Below, piece by piece: positions 37,844-48,025 of a stretch of DNA of 64,000 nt. Every line of letters begins with the position of its first letter. Position 1 is the stretch's first letter. The stretch is from Stenotrophomonas sp. HITSZ_GD (GTDB lineage Bacteria > Pseudomonadota > Gammaproteobacteria > Xanthomonadales > Xanthomonadaceae). Location of the stretch: NCBI RefSeq assembly GCF_029543105.1, contig NZ_JARQXB010000002.1:248001-312000 (forward strand), written 5' to 3'. Both the position numbers and the translations under genes were made by a program. A model generated the notes under the pieces. It made no database searches, was not told the origin of the DNA, and saw nothing but the letters and a program-made list of their open reading frames with translations.

Positions 37844-40800
37844 ATGAAGCGAATGCTGATCAACGCCACGCAGGCGGAAGAACTGCGCGTGGCGATCGTG
37901 GACGGCCAGACCCTGTACGACATTGACATCGAACAGCCGTCCAAGGAACAGAAGAAGTCCAACATCTACAAGGGCCGCATCACCCGGCTCGAGCCGTCGC
38001 TGGAAGCGGCCTTCGTCGACTACGGCGCCGAACGCCACGGCTTCCTGCCGCTGAAGGAAATCTCCCGCGATTACTTCCAGGCCGGCGTGGACCACCACAA
38101 GGCCGGCATCCGCGAACTGCTGCGCGAAGGCCAGGAGATCGTGGTGCAGGTGGACAAGGAGGAGCGCGGCAACAAGGGCGCGGCCCTGACCACGTTCATC
38201 TCGCTGGCCGGCCGCTACATGGTGCTGATGCCCAACTCCCCCTCGGCCGGCGGCGTTTCGCGCCGCATCGAGGGCGAGGACCGCGCCGCGCTGAAAGACG
38301 CGCTGGACAAGCTCAACATCCCCGACGACATGGGCGTGATCATCCGCACCGCCGGCGTGGGCCGCGACGCGGAAGAGCTGCAGTGGGACCTGGACTACCT
38401 GCTGCAGACCTGGAAGGCCATCGCCGAGGCGGCGCTGACCAAGCCCGGCCCGTTCCTGATCTACCAGGAATCGCGGCTGATCATCCGCGCCCTGCGCGAC
38501 TACCTGCGCGCGGACATCGGCGAAATCCTGGTCGATACCGACGAGCTGTACGCCGACGCGCGCGAGTTCATGCAGCAGGTGATGCCGCAGAGCCTGCGCA
38601 AGCTCAAGCACTACAAGGACGACATCCCGCTGTTCAACCGCTTCCAGATCGAATCGCAGATCGAGAACGCGTATGAACGCAACGTCCGCCTGCCCTCCGG
38701 CGGCTCGATCGTGGTCGACCAGACCGAAGCGCTGACCGCCATCGACGTGAACTCCTCGCGCGCCACCAAGGGCAGCGACATCGAGGAGACCGCGTTCCAG
38801 ACCAACCTGGAAGCGGCCGAGGAAGTGGCCCGCCAGCTGCGCCTGCGCGACCTGGGCGGCCTGGTGGTGATCGACTTCATCGACATGTCCTCCTCCAAGC
38901 ACCAGCGCGAGGTCGAGAACCGCCTGCAGAACGCGCTCAAGTACGACCGCGCGCGCGTGCAGCTCGGCCGCATCTCGCGCTTCGGCTTGATGGAGATGAG
39001 CCGCCAGCGCCTGCGCCCGAGCCTGGGCGAATCCAGCCAGATCGTGTGCCCGCGTTGCGACGGCCATGGCCGCATGCGCAGCGTGGAGTCCCTGTCGCTG
39101 TCGATCATCCGCGTCGCCGAAGAGCACGCGATGAAGGAGAACACCGGGCAGGTGCTGGTGCAGGCCCCGGTGGAGATCGCCAACTTCCTGCTCAACGAGA
39201 AGCGCTCGGCGCTGCGCGAGATCGAAACGCGCCACGACGCGCCGATCATCATCGTCGCCGACGAGCAGCTGCACACCCCGCACTACGAAGTCACCCGCCT
39301 GCGCGAGAACGAACTGGGCGAGGAAAGCGGCAAGCCGAGCTACCAGCGTGGCACCCCGCGCAAGCTGCCGGTGCACGCGCTGACCAAGGCGCAACTCAAC
39401 ATCCCGGCCGCGCCGGCGGTGACCTCGATCAAGCCGAGCCAGCCGGCCCCGGTACGCGACGAGCCGGTGGAGCCGGTGCCCGCGCCCGCCCCGGTGGCGG
39501 CGCCGGCCGCGCCGGCCGCCACGGGCGTGGTCGGCTGGCTGAAGCGCATCTTCGGCACCGGTGAACCGGCGCCCGCCCCCGCGCCGGCCCAGCGTCCGCG
39601 CCAGGCCCAGGGCGGCGAAGGCAACCGCAACGGCGGCAACCGCAACGAGCGCGGCGACCGCAACGCGCGGCGCGATGGCCGCGGCGGCAACCAGAACCGT
39701 GGCAACAAGGAGGCGCGCCGCGAGGAACGTCGCCAGGACGAGCGGCGCCAGGGCGGCAACGGCCAGCCGGCGCAAGCCGGCCAGCAGAAGCCGCAGCAGT
39801 CCCCGCAGCCGCCGCAGGGCCAGAAGCAGAAGCAGCCCAAGCAGCCGCAGCAGAACGCCGGGCAGAACGCCAATGCGCAGCCGCAGGCGCCCAAGCAGCC
39901 CGCGCAGCCGCAAGCGCCGCGCGCCCCGCAGCAGGAGAAGCAGAAGGCCGCACCGCGCGTGGAAGACGTCGCGACCGCCGCCGCGGTGATCCCGGCGGTG
40001 GCCGCCGCCGCGCCGGTCACCGCGCCCGCGCCGGTCGCCGCCGAGCCGGCGGTGCTCGCGCCCAAGCCGATCGACACCGCGCCGCTGGCCGAAACCCCGG
40101 CGCTGGACACGGCCGACGAAGCGCTCGCCGAGGGCGCGCCGCAGGAAGCCGCGGGCCAGGGCGATGATGCCTCCGGCGAAGGCGGCAGCCGTCGTCGTCG
40201 TGGCCGCCGCGGTGGCCGTCGTCGTCGTCGTGGCGGCGCCGGTGCCGGCGAGAACGCCGAAGCCGGTGCGCACGACGCAGGCGAAGGCGACGAGCAGGAT
40301 GCGGACAGCGAGCTCGATGCCGACCTGACCGAAGGCGCCGAGCCGGTGGAAGCCAGCCGCCAGCCGGAGTTCGAGTTCGACGACGAAGTCGCGCCCGCGC
40401 CCGCCGCCAAGCCGCGCCCGCAGGCCAGTGCCCCGGTGGCCCCGGTGGCGGTGGCCGCCGTCGCCGCGCCGGCCGTCGTGGCCGACAAACCGCAGGCTCC
40501 GGTCGAGCCGGTTGCCCCGTCCGCCGAGCCGGCCGAGACCAGTGCGGTCGATACCGCGGTGCGGACGCCGGTCGAAGCGCCGGTGCCGGTGATCGATTCG
40601 CCGAAGGTCGAGGCACCGAAGGCCGCGGCGCCGAAGGTCGAGGCCGCGAGCGTTGAGGCGCCGAAGGTCGAGGTGCTGCCGCCCGTGGAGACCACGCCGG
40701 CCGACACCGCGCCGGTCACCATGCAGGCCGCGCAGACCCCGGACGAACCCAAGCCCTACATGCCGGTGCAGACCACCCTGCTCGATGTGCTGGCCCCGGC

Positions 40801-41092
40801 GGAAGCCGAGCCGGTGCGCGAGCCGGCCCCGGCCGTGGAAGCGGCACCGGCCGTGGAACGGGAGCCCGAGCCCGTCACCCCCACGCCGCAGGCCGAGCCG
40901 GCCGCGACGCCGGTGGTGGAACCGGCACCGGCCACGCCGGTCGAAGGCTCTACCGACGCCGCCGCGCAGGCCGCCACGGCCGAAGCCGCGACCGAAGCCA
41001 GGGATACGTCTTCGGCACCCGAGTCGGCGTCCGAAGCGGTCCGCGAGGACGTAGAGAAGGCGCACGATCAGCCGCGTCCGCCGATCGTCTGA
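37844..41092 (+). CDS. rne: Ribonuclease E
   Basis: RNase E is the essential endoribonuclease and degradosome scaffold. The 1082-residue protein opens [21 protein letters not shown]. An S1 domain ([22 protein letters not shown]) is followed by catalytic aspartates in [14 protein letters not shown] (about residue 300) and [12 protein letters not shown] (about 343). The Zn-link CPRC comes near residue 402. The C-terminal ~550 residues are disordered: an Arg/Asn/Gly-rich RNA-binding stretch, a Gln/Pro tract, an Arg cluster ([15 protein letters not shown]) and long Pro/Ala/Glu/Val-rich runs. This scaffold half is poorly conserved, so partner sites cannot be assigned. SD GAGGAA precedes the ATG. 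Confidence 0.97.
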   Translation: MKRMLINATQAEELRVAIVDGQTLYDIDIEQPSKEQKKSNIYKGRITRLEPSLEAAFVDYGAERHGFLPLKEISRDYFQAGVDHHKAGIRELLREGQEIVVQVDKEERGNKGAALTTFISLAGRYMVLMPNSPSAGGVSRRIEGEDRAALKDALDKLNIPDDMGVIIRTAGVGRDAEELQWDLDYLLQTWKAIAEAALTKPGPFLIYQESRLIIRALRDYLRADIGEILVDTDELYADAREFMQQVMPQSLRKLKHYKDDIPLFNRFQIESQIENAYERNVRLPSGGSIVVDQTEALTAIDVNSSRATKGSDIEETAFQTNLEAAEEVARQLRLRDLGGLVVIDFIDMSSSKHQREVENRLQNALKYDRARVQLGRISRFGLMEMSRQRLRPSLGESSQIVCPRCDGHGRMRSVESLSLSIIRVAEEHAMKENTGQVLVQAPVEIANFLLNEKRSALREIETRHDAPIIIVADEQLHTPHYEVTRLRENELGEESGKPSYQRGTPRKLPVHALTKAQLNIPAAPAVTSIKPSQPAPVRDEPVEPVPAPAPVAAPAAPAATGVVGWLKRIFGTGEPAPAPAPAQRPRQAQGGEGNRNGGNRNERGDRNARRDGRGGNQNRGNKEARREERRQDERRQGGNGQPAQAGQQKPQQSPQPPQGQKQKQPKQPQQNAGQNANAQPQAPKQPAQPQAPRAPQQEKQKAAPRVEDVATAAAVIPAVAAAAPVTAPAPVAAEPAVLAPKPIDTAPLAETPALDTADEALAEGAPQEAAGQGDDASGEGGSRRRRGRRGGRRRRRGGAGAGENAEAGAHDAGEGDEQDADSELDADLTEGAEPVEASRQPEFEFDDEVAPAPAAKPRPQASAPVAPVAVAAVAAPAVVADKPQAPVEPVAPSAEPAETSAVDTAVRTPVEAPVPVIDSPKVEAPKAAAPKVEAASVEAPKVEVLPPVETTPADTAPVTMQAAQTPDEPKPYMPVQTTLLDVLAPAEAEPVREPAPAVEAAPAVEREPEPVTPTPQAEPAATPVVEPAPATPVEGSTDAAAQAATAEAATEARDTSSAPESASEAVREDVEKAHDQPRPPIV

Positions 41093-41110
41093 GTCCATCG
41101 CTCGTAAAGC

Positions 41111-41138
41111 AAAGCGGCCTTCGGGCCGCTTTCTTTTT
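41111..41138 (+). terminator. Terminator of rne
   Basis: The stem AAGCGGCC / GGCCGCTT with loop TTCG (41112-41119 with 41124-41131) is preceded by A residues and followed by CTTTTT. It is an intrinsic terminator, probably usable from both sides (rne and the convergent response-regulator gene). Confidence 0.9.
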
Positions 41139-41176
41139 GCGTCCTGTGCCGCTGCCTCGCGCGCGGCCCGAACCCT

Positions 41177-41824
41177 TCAGACCGTGCGCGTGGGGTCCAG
41201 CAACCCGTATTGGTTGGCCAGCCGCGCGAGCGCGATGCTGTCCTGGATGCCGATCTTCTCGAACAAGCGCGCCTTGTGCGTGTTGATGGTCTTGGCGCTC
41301 AGGCTCAGCCGCTTGGCGATATCTTCCTGGCGCAGGCCCTGCGTGAGCAGCAGCGCCACCTCCAGCTCGCGTGGCGACAACAGGTCGAACGGCGAGGCAC
41401 CGCCTTCCAGGTTCGACAGCGCCATGTTCTGCGCGATGCTCGTGCCCAGATAGCGCCGGCCCAGCGCCACTTCGCGCACCGCGCGCAGCAACTCGTGCGC
41501 GTCTCCGCCCTTGCCGACATAGCCGGACGCACCGGCTTCGAGCAGGCGCTTGGGCAAGGGCCCGTCCTCCAGCACCGATACGATGATCACGCGCGTGCCG
41601 TGATCGCCCTTGACGATGCGCTCGGTGATCTCCAGCCCGCTGACACCCGGCAGGTGCAGATCGCACAGCACGATGTCGGGGTGCAACTGCCGGATGAGCG
41701 GCAGCGCGGCTTCGCCGCTGTCGGCCTCGCCCACGACCTCGATGTCCACTTCCTTGGACAAGATCATCTTCATGCCGGTTCGCACCAGCGCATGGTCGTC
41801 GACCAGAAAAACCTTGATGGTCAT
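41177..41824 (-). CDS. NarL/GacA-type response regulator
   Basis: This 215-residue two-component regulator has a receiver domain (VFLVDDHALVRTGM, phospho-acceptor Asp in LCDLHLPGVSG, switch Lys in SGYVGKGG) and a LuxR-type HTH (LSPRELEVALLLTQGLRQEDIAKRLSLSAKTINTHKARLFEKIGI). The sequence is close to GacA/UvrY, which respond to GacS/BarA and drive small RNAs that sequester RsmA/CsrA. In Pseudomonas and E. coli gacA/uvrY lies next to uvrC; here uvrC is 11 kb away, so the name is not certain. I use the ATG at 41824 (MTIKVFLVDD), since upstream codons are not family-like. It converges with rne. Confidence 0.88.
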   Translation of the reverse strand: MTIKVFLVDDHALVRTGMKMILSKEVDIEVVGEADSGEAALPLIRQLHPDIVLCDLHLPGVSGLEITERIVKGDHGTRVIIVSVLEDGPLPKRLLEAGASGYVGKGGDAHELLRAVREVALGRRYLGTSIAQNMALSNLEGGASPFDLLSPRELEVALLLTQGLRQEDIAKRLSLSAKTINTHKARLFEKIGIQDSIALARLANQYGLLDPTRTV

Positions 41825-42046
41825 CCCTGCGTCATTCCCGCTGTAAGCCAACAATTCAGCCTAGACCGCCCGATTGGGCGGGGCAAGCTGAAACCAGTTT
41901 GGTGCATGGCCGGGCCGTGGGGAAGCCATCCACTGCGGCGGACCCTTGAACCGGAACGCCCGCCACATCTCCATGTTTCCATGTCCTGCGGGCTGGCGCG
42001 CTCAGGGATAGCCCGGTAGGGGGATCGGACTAGGCCGCGCTGGCGC

Positions 42047-42793
42047 TCAGGCCGGTGTCGGGTCGTGCAGCGGACGCAGCTGCGGGTCCAGTGCCACCCG
42101 CTCGTCGAACACGAAGCAATGGCCGTCGTAGCCCTCGCCGCCCACCGCCTCGAAGTAGCCCAGGATGCCGCCCTCCAGCTGCAGCACGTTGTCCATGCCG
42201 TCGGCCTGCATCCACAGCGCGGCCTTCTCGCAGCGGATGCCGCCGGTGCAGAAGCTCACCACGGTGGCATCGGCCAGCGCTGGGCGGTGCGGCGCCAGGG
42301 CCCCGGGCAGTTCTGTGAAACGGGTGATCGGCAGGGTCAGCGCGCCGGCAAAGGTGCCATGGGCCACCTCCTGCTGGTTGCGCGTATCGAGCAGCACCAC
42401 GCGCCTGCCCCGGTCGTCGTGGCCCTGGCGCAGCCAGCGCCGCAGGGTCTCGGGGGCCACGGCCGGCGCGCGTTCGCCGGCCAGCGGCGAGGCGTCGTCG
42501 CGGCGGAAGCTGATGATCTCGGCCTTGCGCTTCACCTTCAGCCGGGCGAAGGGCATCGCCTCGCTGTGGCTGTACTTCACGTGCAGCGGCTGCAGGCGCG
42601 AATCGCCGCGCAGCCAGGCATAGAACGCCTCGATGTCCGGCGCCTGCCCGGCAAGGAACAGGTTGATGCCCTCCCCGGCCACCAGCACGCTGCCCTTGAG
42701 GGCGAGCGCCTCGGCGCGTTCGCGCACGGCCTCGGCCAGCGCGTCCGGGTCGGCGATCTCGACGAAATGGTAGGCGGCGGTATTGACGATCAT
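42047..42793 (-). CDS. trhO: tRNA uridine(34) hydroxylase TrhO (YceA family)
   Basis: TrhO makes 5-hydroxyuridine at the wobble position of a subset of tRNAs, using O2. The 248-residue protein has an N-terminal YceA domain (KGSVLVAGEGINLFLAG, MPFARLKVKRKAEI) and a rhodanese domain with the active-site loop SFCTGGIRCEKA at about residue 182. Both are needed in the E. coli enzyme. Start ATG 42793. The 222 bp before the regulator gene show nothing I can identify. Confidence 0.93.
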   Translation of the reverse strand: MIVNTAAYHFVEIADPDALAEAVRERAEALALKGSVLVAGEGINLFLAGQAPDIEAFYAWLRGDSRLQPLHVKYSHSEAMPFARLKVKRKAEIISFRRDDASPLAGERAPAVAPETLRRWLRQGHDDRGRRVVLLDTRNQQEVAHGTFAGALTLPITRFTELPGALAPHRPALADATVVSFCTGGIRCEKAALWMQADGMDNVLQLEGGILGYFEAVGGEGYDGHCFVFDERVALDPQLRPLHDPTPA

Positions 42794-42829
42794 CGCGCCA
42801 TTCTACCCGGTGGGCGCCGCCCGTCCGGT

Positions 42830-43195
42830 TCAGCGCGACAGCAGCAGGAACGGCAGCAGCACCAGCGCGGCGACGGCGAGCATGCCCAGCAGGGTCACCA
42901 GCACGAACAGCGGCCGGGTGCGCAACAGCGTGGCGAAGGTCTCGCCGCTGCCGTCGGCCAGTTCGGCGGCGCGGCGCGCCCGCGCGGTCTCGCCGCGACG
43001 CTGTTGGTAGGCGTCGAGCAGCGGCTTCACCCGCGCGTGATCGTCGCGCTCGCGCAGCCAGATGCCGCCGGCGGAAATGCCCCAGATGCTGGGGCGGGTC
43101 TCGTAGTAGTCGACCTTCGCTTCGTCGAGCAGCGCGCGGACTTCATCGGCCTCGTCGTCGGGCACGTTGCGCAGGTTGAGGAGCAGCTTGGCCAT
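42830..43195 (-). CDS. DUF6164-like small membrane protein
   Basis: This 121-residue protein has a ~70-residue ferredoxin-like N-terminal part ([49 protein letters not shown]). One C-terminal membrane helix follows ([25 protein letters not shown]). I recall this pattern as DUF6164, common in Xanthomonadaceae and other gammaproteobacteria, of unknown function; the N-terminal part resembles DUF2007-type signal-sensing folds. It is 36 bp upstream of trhO on the same strand. Confidence 0.75.
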   Translation of the reverse strand: MAKLLLNLRNVPDDEADEVRALLDEAKVDYYETRPSIWGISAGGIWLRERDDHARVKPLLDAYQQRRGETARARRAAELADGSGETFATLLRTRPLFVLVTLLGMLAVAALVLLPFLLLSR

Positions 43196-43254
43196 GCGCC
43201 GATGATACCCGGCCGGGCGATGCGATAATCGCGGTTTTCCCGCGACGTGCCGCC

Positions 43255-43695
43255 ATGTCCCCGCTGCGTACCTGCCTGTTGTTCCTGCTTGCCCTCGCCC
43301 CGGCCGCCTGCGCGCCGCCGGGCCCGCCGCCCGGCGGCCGCATCGCCGCCTTCCAGGCCATCGATACGCAGCCGGGCCACGGCCAGCTCGCGCAAGCCGG
43401 CGATCAGGTGACCGTGCATTACACCGGCTGGCTGTACGACGAGCGCAAGGCCGACAAGCATGGCCCGAAGTTCGACAGCTCGCGCGACCGCGACCAGGCG
43501 TTCACCTTCCCGCTCGGCGACGGCCAGGTCATCCGTGGCTGGGACGAAGGCGTGGCCGGCATGCGCGAAGGCGGCAAGCGCACGCTGATGATCCCGCCCG
43601 ATTACGGCTACGGCGCGCGCGGCGCCGGCAGCGTGATTCCGCCGGGCGCCTCGCTGGTGTTCGAGGTCGAGCTGCTGCAGGTGCAGCCGCAGTGA
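43255..43695 (+). CDS. FKBP-type peptidyl-prolyl isomerase, lipoprotein
   Basis: This 146-residue exported protein has a lipobox (LALAPAAC) followed by a single FKBP domain. The fold and active-site segments are [59 protein letters not shown] and [14 protein letters not shown]. It should catalyse prolyl cis/trans isomerisation in the periplasm. Macrophage infectivity potentiator-type dimerisation helices are absent. Its stop overlaps the start of the next gene (GTGA). Confidence 0.93.
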   Translation: MSPLRTCLLFLLALAPAACAPPGPPPGGRIAAFQAIDTQPGHGQLAQAGDQVTVHYTGWLYDERKADKHGPKFDSSRDRDQAFTFPLGDGQVIRGWDEGVAGMREGGKRTLMIPPDYGYGARGAGSVIPPGASLVFEVELLQVQPQ

Positions 43696-44924
43696 GTTCG
43701 CCGCGCCTGGCCATCGTCGGCGGCGGTCCGGCGGGCCTGATGGCCGCCGAGGTCGCCTGCCGCGCCGGCGTGGCGGTGGACGTGTACGAGGCGAAGGGGT
43801 CGGTCGGGCGCAAGTTCCTGATCGCCGGCAAGGGCGGGCTCAACCTCACCCACTCCGATCCGTTCGAGGTGTTCGTTTCGCGCTATCGCGAGCGCGCCGA
43901 CGCGGTGGCCGGCTGGCTGCGCGATTTCGATGCCGACGCACTGCGCGGCTGGGCGCGCGCGCAAGGCGTGGAGACCTACGTCGGCACCTCTGGCCGCGTG
44001 TTCCCGCTCGACCGCAAGGCCGCGCCGCTGCTGCGGGGGTGGGTACGCCGCCTGAAGGAAGACGGCGTGCGCTTCCACGTGCAGCATCGTTGGCAAGGCT
44101 GGGACGCGGACGGCGCGCTGCGCTTCGCCACGCCCGACGGGGAGGTTCGCGCGCAGGCCGACGCCACCGCGCTGGCGATGGGCGGCGGCAGCTGGCCGGA
44201 GTTGGGCTCGGACGGCGCCTGGGTAGCGCCGCTGGCCGCGCGCGGCGTGGACATCGCGCCGCTGCAGCCGGCCAACTGCGGCTTCGACATCGCCTGGACG
44301 CCCTACTTCGCCGAGCGCCACGCCGGCGCGCCGCTCAAGCCCGTGGTTGCGCACTGGACCGACGCGCAAGGCCACGCGCATGCGCTGCAAGGCGAATGCG
44401 TGGCCAGCGCGCATGGCATCGAAGGCAGCCTGGTCTACGCGTTGGCGGCCGACCTGCGCGAGGTCATCGCACGCGACGGCGCGGCCACGCTCTACCTGGA
44501 CCTGGTGCCCGGCCGCGACGAGGCGCGGCTGCGCGCCGACCTCGCGCGCGCCCGCAATGGCCGCAGCCTCAGCGAACACCTGCGCCGGCAGGCCGGCGTG
44601 AGCGGCGTGAAGGCGGCGCTGCTGCACGAGGTGCTCGACAAGCCCGCCCTGGGCGACGCCGCGGTGCTCGCCGCCACGCTCAAGCGCCTGCCGCTGCGCC
44701 TGCTGCGCCCGCGCCCGATCGCCGAGGCCATCAGCAGCGCCGGCGGCGTGCGCCTGGAAGCGCTCGATGCCTCGCTGATGCTGCGCGAGCTGCCCGGCGT
44801 GTTCTGCGCCGGCGAGATGCTCGACTGGGAAGCGCCCACCGGCGGCTACCTGCTCACCGCCTGCTTCGCCAGCGGCCTGCGCGCCGGGCGCGGCGCGGTG
44901 GACTGGCTGCGCGCCGCCGCCTGA
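43692..44924 (+). CDS. HI0933/YhiN-like flavoprotein (TIGR03862-type)
   Basis: This 410-residue FAD-dependent oxidoreductase has an N-terminal dinucleotide fold [21 protein letters not shown] and the family hallmark [18 protein letters not shown]. Near the C-terminus [29 protein letters not shown] closes the FAD site. This is the YhiN/HI0933 group, whose substrate is not established. The start GTG 43692 overlaps the FKBP stop. [18 protein letters not shown] is strongly conserved in the group. It converges with the glutamate-synthase-like gene. Confidence 0.9.
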   Translation: MSSPRLAIVGGGPAGLMAAEVACRAGVAVDVYEAKGSVGRKFLIAGKGGLNLTHSDPFEVFVSRYRERADAVAGWLRDFDADALRGWARAQGVETYVGTSGRVFPLDRKAAPLLRGWVRRLKEDGVRFHVQHRWQGWDADGALRFATPDGEVRAQADATALAMGGGSWPELGSDGAWVAPLAARGVDIAPLQPANCGFDIAWTPYFAERHAGAPLKPVVAHWTDAQGHAHALQGECVASAHGIEGSLVYALAADLREVIARDGAATLYLDLVPGRDEARLRADLARARNGRSLSEHLRRQAGVSGVKAALLHEVLDKPALGDAAVLAATLKRLPLRLLRPRPIAEAISSAGGVRLEALDASLMLRELPGVFCAGEMLDWEAPTGGYLLTACFASGLRAGRGAVDWLRAAA

Positions 44925-44937
44925 GCGGCGCGCGCCT

Positions 44938-46560
44938 TCAGCGCGACTTGCTCTCGCGCAGCGCCTTCACCCGCGCCGGCGGCTGGAACGAATCGGCGCG
45001 CGCATCGGCCCAGAAATCCTTGAACACCGCGTGGTCGGGCGCGTGCCGCAGCAGCTCGCCCGGTTCCAGGTAACGGTACAGCGAGGCCAGCGAGCGAATC
45101 TCCACCGCCGACACGCGGCGCAGGATGTGCTCCGGGCCCAGCTGCGCGGGATCGTTGAGACCGGCGGCGGCCAGCAACTCGCGTAGCGCGCGCAACGTGT
45201 TCTCGTGGTAGTGGTGTACGCGGGTGGCCTTGTCGGCCAGGTCCAGGTGTTTCCAGCGCCGCGGGTCCTGCGTGGCCACGCCGGTCGGGCAGCGGTCGGT
45301 ATGGCAGCTCAGCGACTGGATGCAGCCCAGCGCGAACATGTAGCCGCGCCCGGCGTTGCACCAGTCCGCGCCCATCGCGATGGTCTTGGCGATGTCGAAG
45401 GCGCTGGTGATCTTGCCTGCCGCGCCGAGCTTGATGCGCTCGCGCAGGTCCAGCCCCACCAGCGTGTTGTGCACCAGCCGCAGCGCCTCGTGCATCGGCA
45501 CGCCGACATGGTCGACGAACTCGGCCGGCGCCGCGCCGGTGCCGCCCTCGGCGCCGTCCACGACGATGAAGTCCGGCAGCACGCCGGTTTCCTGCATCGC
45601 CTTGGCGATGCCGAACCACTCCCACGGATGGCCCAGCGCGAGCTTGAAACCGGTGGGCTTGCCGCCGGACAACTCGCGCAGCCGGGCGACGAACTGCAGC
45701 AGCTCGATCGGCGTGGCGAAGGCCGAGTGCGCCGCCGGCGAAACGCAATCCATGCCCATCGGCACCCCGCGCGTGGCGGCGATCTCGGCGCTGACCTTGG
45801 CCGCCGGCAGCACGCCGCCATGGCCCGGCTTGGCGCCTTGCGAGAGCTTCACCTCGATCATCTTCACCTGCGGGTCGGCCGCGTTGGCGGCGAAGCGCTC
45901 GGGGTCGAACCGCCCGGCCTCATCGCGGCAGCCGAAGTAGCCCGAGCCGATTTCCCACACCAGGTCGCCCCCGCACTCGCGGTGGTAGGGCGAGATCGAG
46001 CCCTCGCCGGTGTCGTGGTAGAAGTGCCCGCGGCGCGCGCCCTCGTTCAGTGCGCGAATCGCGTTGGCCGACAACGCGCCGAAGCTCATCGCCGAGATGT
46101 TGAACACGCTGGCCGAATACGGCTGCCGGCTTTGCGCGCCGATCAGCACGCGAAAATCGTGCGAGTCGATCTTCGCCGGCGCGACCGAATGGTTGATCCA
46201 TTCGTAATCCACGCGGTACGTGCTGTGCAGCGTGCCGAACGGCACCACGTCCATCTGGTTCTTGGCGCGCTGGTAGACCAGGGCGCGCTGCTGGCGCGAG
46301 AACGGCACCTCGTCCAGGTCGCTTTGCACGAAGTACTGGCGGATTTCCGGCCCGATGGATTCCAGGCCGAAGCGGAAGTGCGCGAGCACCGGGTAATTGC
46401 GCCGCAGCGTGCTGCGCGTCTGCAGCATGTCCCACAGGCCGATGACGCACAGCAGCCCGAAGATCACCACGCCCCAATCCCACGCGATCCAGTAGCGCGC
46501 CAGCGCCACGGACAGCACCAGCATCAACAGGCAGAATGCGAAAGCCAGGTAGCGGTACAT
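44938..46560 (-). CDS. FMN-binding glutamate synthase-domain membrane protein
   Basis: This 540-residue protein is the synthase half of glutamate synthase (FMN/Fe-S TIM barrel) without the glutaminase domain. The N-terminus is membrane-bound, with two helices in the first ~60 residues. Motifs include SAMSFGALSANAIRALNEGARRG, GAKPGHGGVLPAAKVS, DGAEGGTGAAPAEF and the 3Fe-4S cysteines in ALGCIQSLSCHTDRCPTGVATQDP. Stand-alone members of this group are not proven to make glutamate. ATG 46560 gives the family start; the open frame upstream is spurious. It lies 37 bp downstream of the UDP-sugar dehydrogenase gene. Confidence 0.9.
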   Translation of the reverse strand: MYRYLAFAFCLLMLVLSVALARYWIAWDWGVVIFGLLCVIGLWDMLQTRSTLRRNYPVLAHFRFGLESIGPEIRQYFVQSDLDEVPFSRQQRALVYQRAKNQMDVVPFGTLHSTYRVDYEWINHSVAPAKIDSHDFRVLIGAQSRQPYSASVFNISAMSFGALSANAIRALNEGARRGHFYHDTGEGSISPYHRECGGDLVWEIGSGYFGCRDEAGRFDPERFAANAADPQVKMIEVKLSQGAKPGHGGVLPAAKVSAEIAATRGVPMGMDCVSPAAHSAFATPIELLQFVARLRELSGGKPTGFKLALGHPWEWFGIAKAMQETGVLPDFIVVDGAEGGTGAAPAEFVDHVGVPMHEALRLVHNTLVGLDLRERIKLGAAGKITSAFDIAKTIAMGADWCNAGRGYMFALGCIQSLSCHTDRCPTGVATQDPRRWKHLDLADKATRVHHYHENTLRALRELLAAAGLNDPAQLGPEHILRRVSAVEIRSLASLYRYLEPGELLRHAPDHAVFKDFWADARADSFQPPARVKALRESKSR

Positions 46561-46597
46561 CGATGCCTCTCTTGGAAGTCTGGCCGCGGGCCGGGCA

Positions 46598-47890
46598 CTA
46601 CAGCCGGTCGGTGACCGCCTCGCGGGGCCAGGCCGACTTGACGTCGTACACCACCGCGCCGGGGCGGCCGAGCGCGGCCACGTCCTGCGCACTGTAGCCG
46701 CGGTACTGCGCATGCGCGACCGCCAGCACGACGGCGTCGTACTGCCCAGCCTGGGGCGCGGCGCACAGCGCTACGCCGGCATGCGCCAGCGCCTCGCGCG
46801 GATCGGCCCACGGATCGCAGGCATCGACCTTCGCGCCCAGCGCCTGCAGCCCGCGCACCAGCTCCAGCGCGCGGCTGTTGCGCAGGTCCGGGCAGTTCTC
46901 CTTGAAGGTCACGCCCAGCACCAGCACGCGCGCGTCGGCGATCGGCCGGCCCTGCGCGCCCAGCAGCGCGGCCACGCGCGAGGACACGTGCTGCTCGACG
47001 CGGTTGTTGACCTGCCGCGCGGTGTGGATGAGATCCGGGTGGTAGCCCACGCTCTCGGACTTGTGCAGCAGGTAGTAAGGGTCCACGCCGATGCAGTGGC
47101 CGCCCACCAGCCCCGGGCGGAACGGCAGGAAATTCCACTTGGTGCCGGCCGCTTCGAGCACGTCGAGGGTGTCGATGCCGAGGCGGTCGAAGATCAGCGC
47201 CAGTTCGTTGACCAGTGCGATGTTGACGTCGCGTTGGATGTTCTCCACCACCTTGGCGGCCTCGGCCACGCGGATCGACGGCGCGCGCCAGGTGCCGGCG
47301 GTGATGATGGAACGGTACAGCGCATCCACCACCTCGGCCGCCTCGGGCGTGGAGCCGGACGTGACCTTGCGGATATCGGCCAGGCGCCGCTGGCGGTCGC
47401 CGGGATTGATCCGCTCCGGGCTGTAACCGCAGTGGAAATCCACGTTGAAGCGCAGGCCCGAGCCGGCCTCCAGCAGCGGCACGCAGACTTCCTCCGTGGT
47501 GCCGGGGTAGACGGTGGATTCGTAGATCACCAGGTCGCCCGGCTTGAGCGCGGCGGCGATCAGCGCGGTGGCCGAGCGCAGCGGCCCCAGGTCGGGTTGC
47601 TCGGCCTCGTCGATGGGCGTGGGCACGGTGACGATGAACACCTGGGCGGCGGCCAGGTCGGCCGGGTCGGCGCTGTAGCGCAGCTGCCGGGCCTGCGCCA
47701 GTTCGCCGGCTTCCACTTCCAGCGTGGTGTCCTCGCCCGCGCGCAGGCGCGCGATGCGCTGCGCATCGATGTCAAAGCCCAGGATGTCGCGGTGGCCGCC
47801 GAGCGCGACCGCCAACGGCAGGCCGACATATCCCAGGCCGATGATGGCGATGCGCGCGGTGGCGGGATCAGGCAGTGCGGCTGCGGGCAT
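46598..47890 (-). CDS. TviB/WbpO-type UDP-sugar 6-dehydrogenase
   Basis: This 430-residue enzyme oxidises C6 of a UDP-HexNAc (or UDP-hexose) to the uronic acid, using two NAD+. The Rossmann motif is IAIIGLGYVGLPLAVALGG. Other motifs are STVYPGTTEEVC, the catalytic cysteine in LVGGHCIGVDPYYLL and the C-terminal NAD-sugar domain (DARVLVLGVTFKENCPDLRNSRA). The segments resemble TviB/WbpO (UDP-GlcNAc or GalNAc 6-dehydrogenase) more than plain UDP-glucose dehydrogenase. The product would feed surface polysaccharide; no glycosyltransferase is adjacent. Confidence 0.93.
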   Translation of the reverse strand: MPAAALPDPATARIAIIGLGYVGLPLAVALGGHRDILGFDIDAQRIARLRAGEDTTLEVEAGELAQARQLRYSADPADLAAAQVFIVTVPTPIDEAEQPDLGPLRSATALIAAALKPGDLVIYESTVYPGTTEEVCVPLLEAGSGLRFNVDFHCGYSPERINPGDRQRRLADIRKVTSGSTPEAAEVVDALYRSIITAGTWRAPSIRVAEAAKVVENIQRDVNIALVNELALIFDRLGIDTLDVLEAAGTKWNFLPFRPGLVGGHCIGVDPYYLLHKSESVGYHPDLIHTARQVNNRVEQHVSSRVAALLGAQGRPIADARVLVLGVTFKENCPDLRNSRALELVRGLQALGAKVDACDPWADPREALAHAGVALCAAPQAGQYDAVVLAVAHAQYRGYSAQDVAALGRPGAVVYDVKSAWPREAVTDRL

Positions 47891-48025
47891 GCAATTCCTT
47901 CGTGGGACAGGCGCCCTGCGCAGGCATGGCGCGCGGCCGGCAGCATAACCCAGCGCCCGTGATTCACAAGCCGCGCGCGATCAGGCACCCTATCGTCGCC
48001 GGCGATGACCGGCGTACCGCACCGC

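Noticed and set aside
37457-41098. 1213-codon minus-strand open frame opposite rne
   Set aside because: It consists of Arg/Gly/Leu/His low-complexity runs generated by antisense of RNase E; no start signals or domains.
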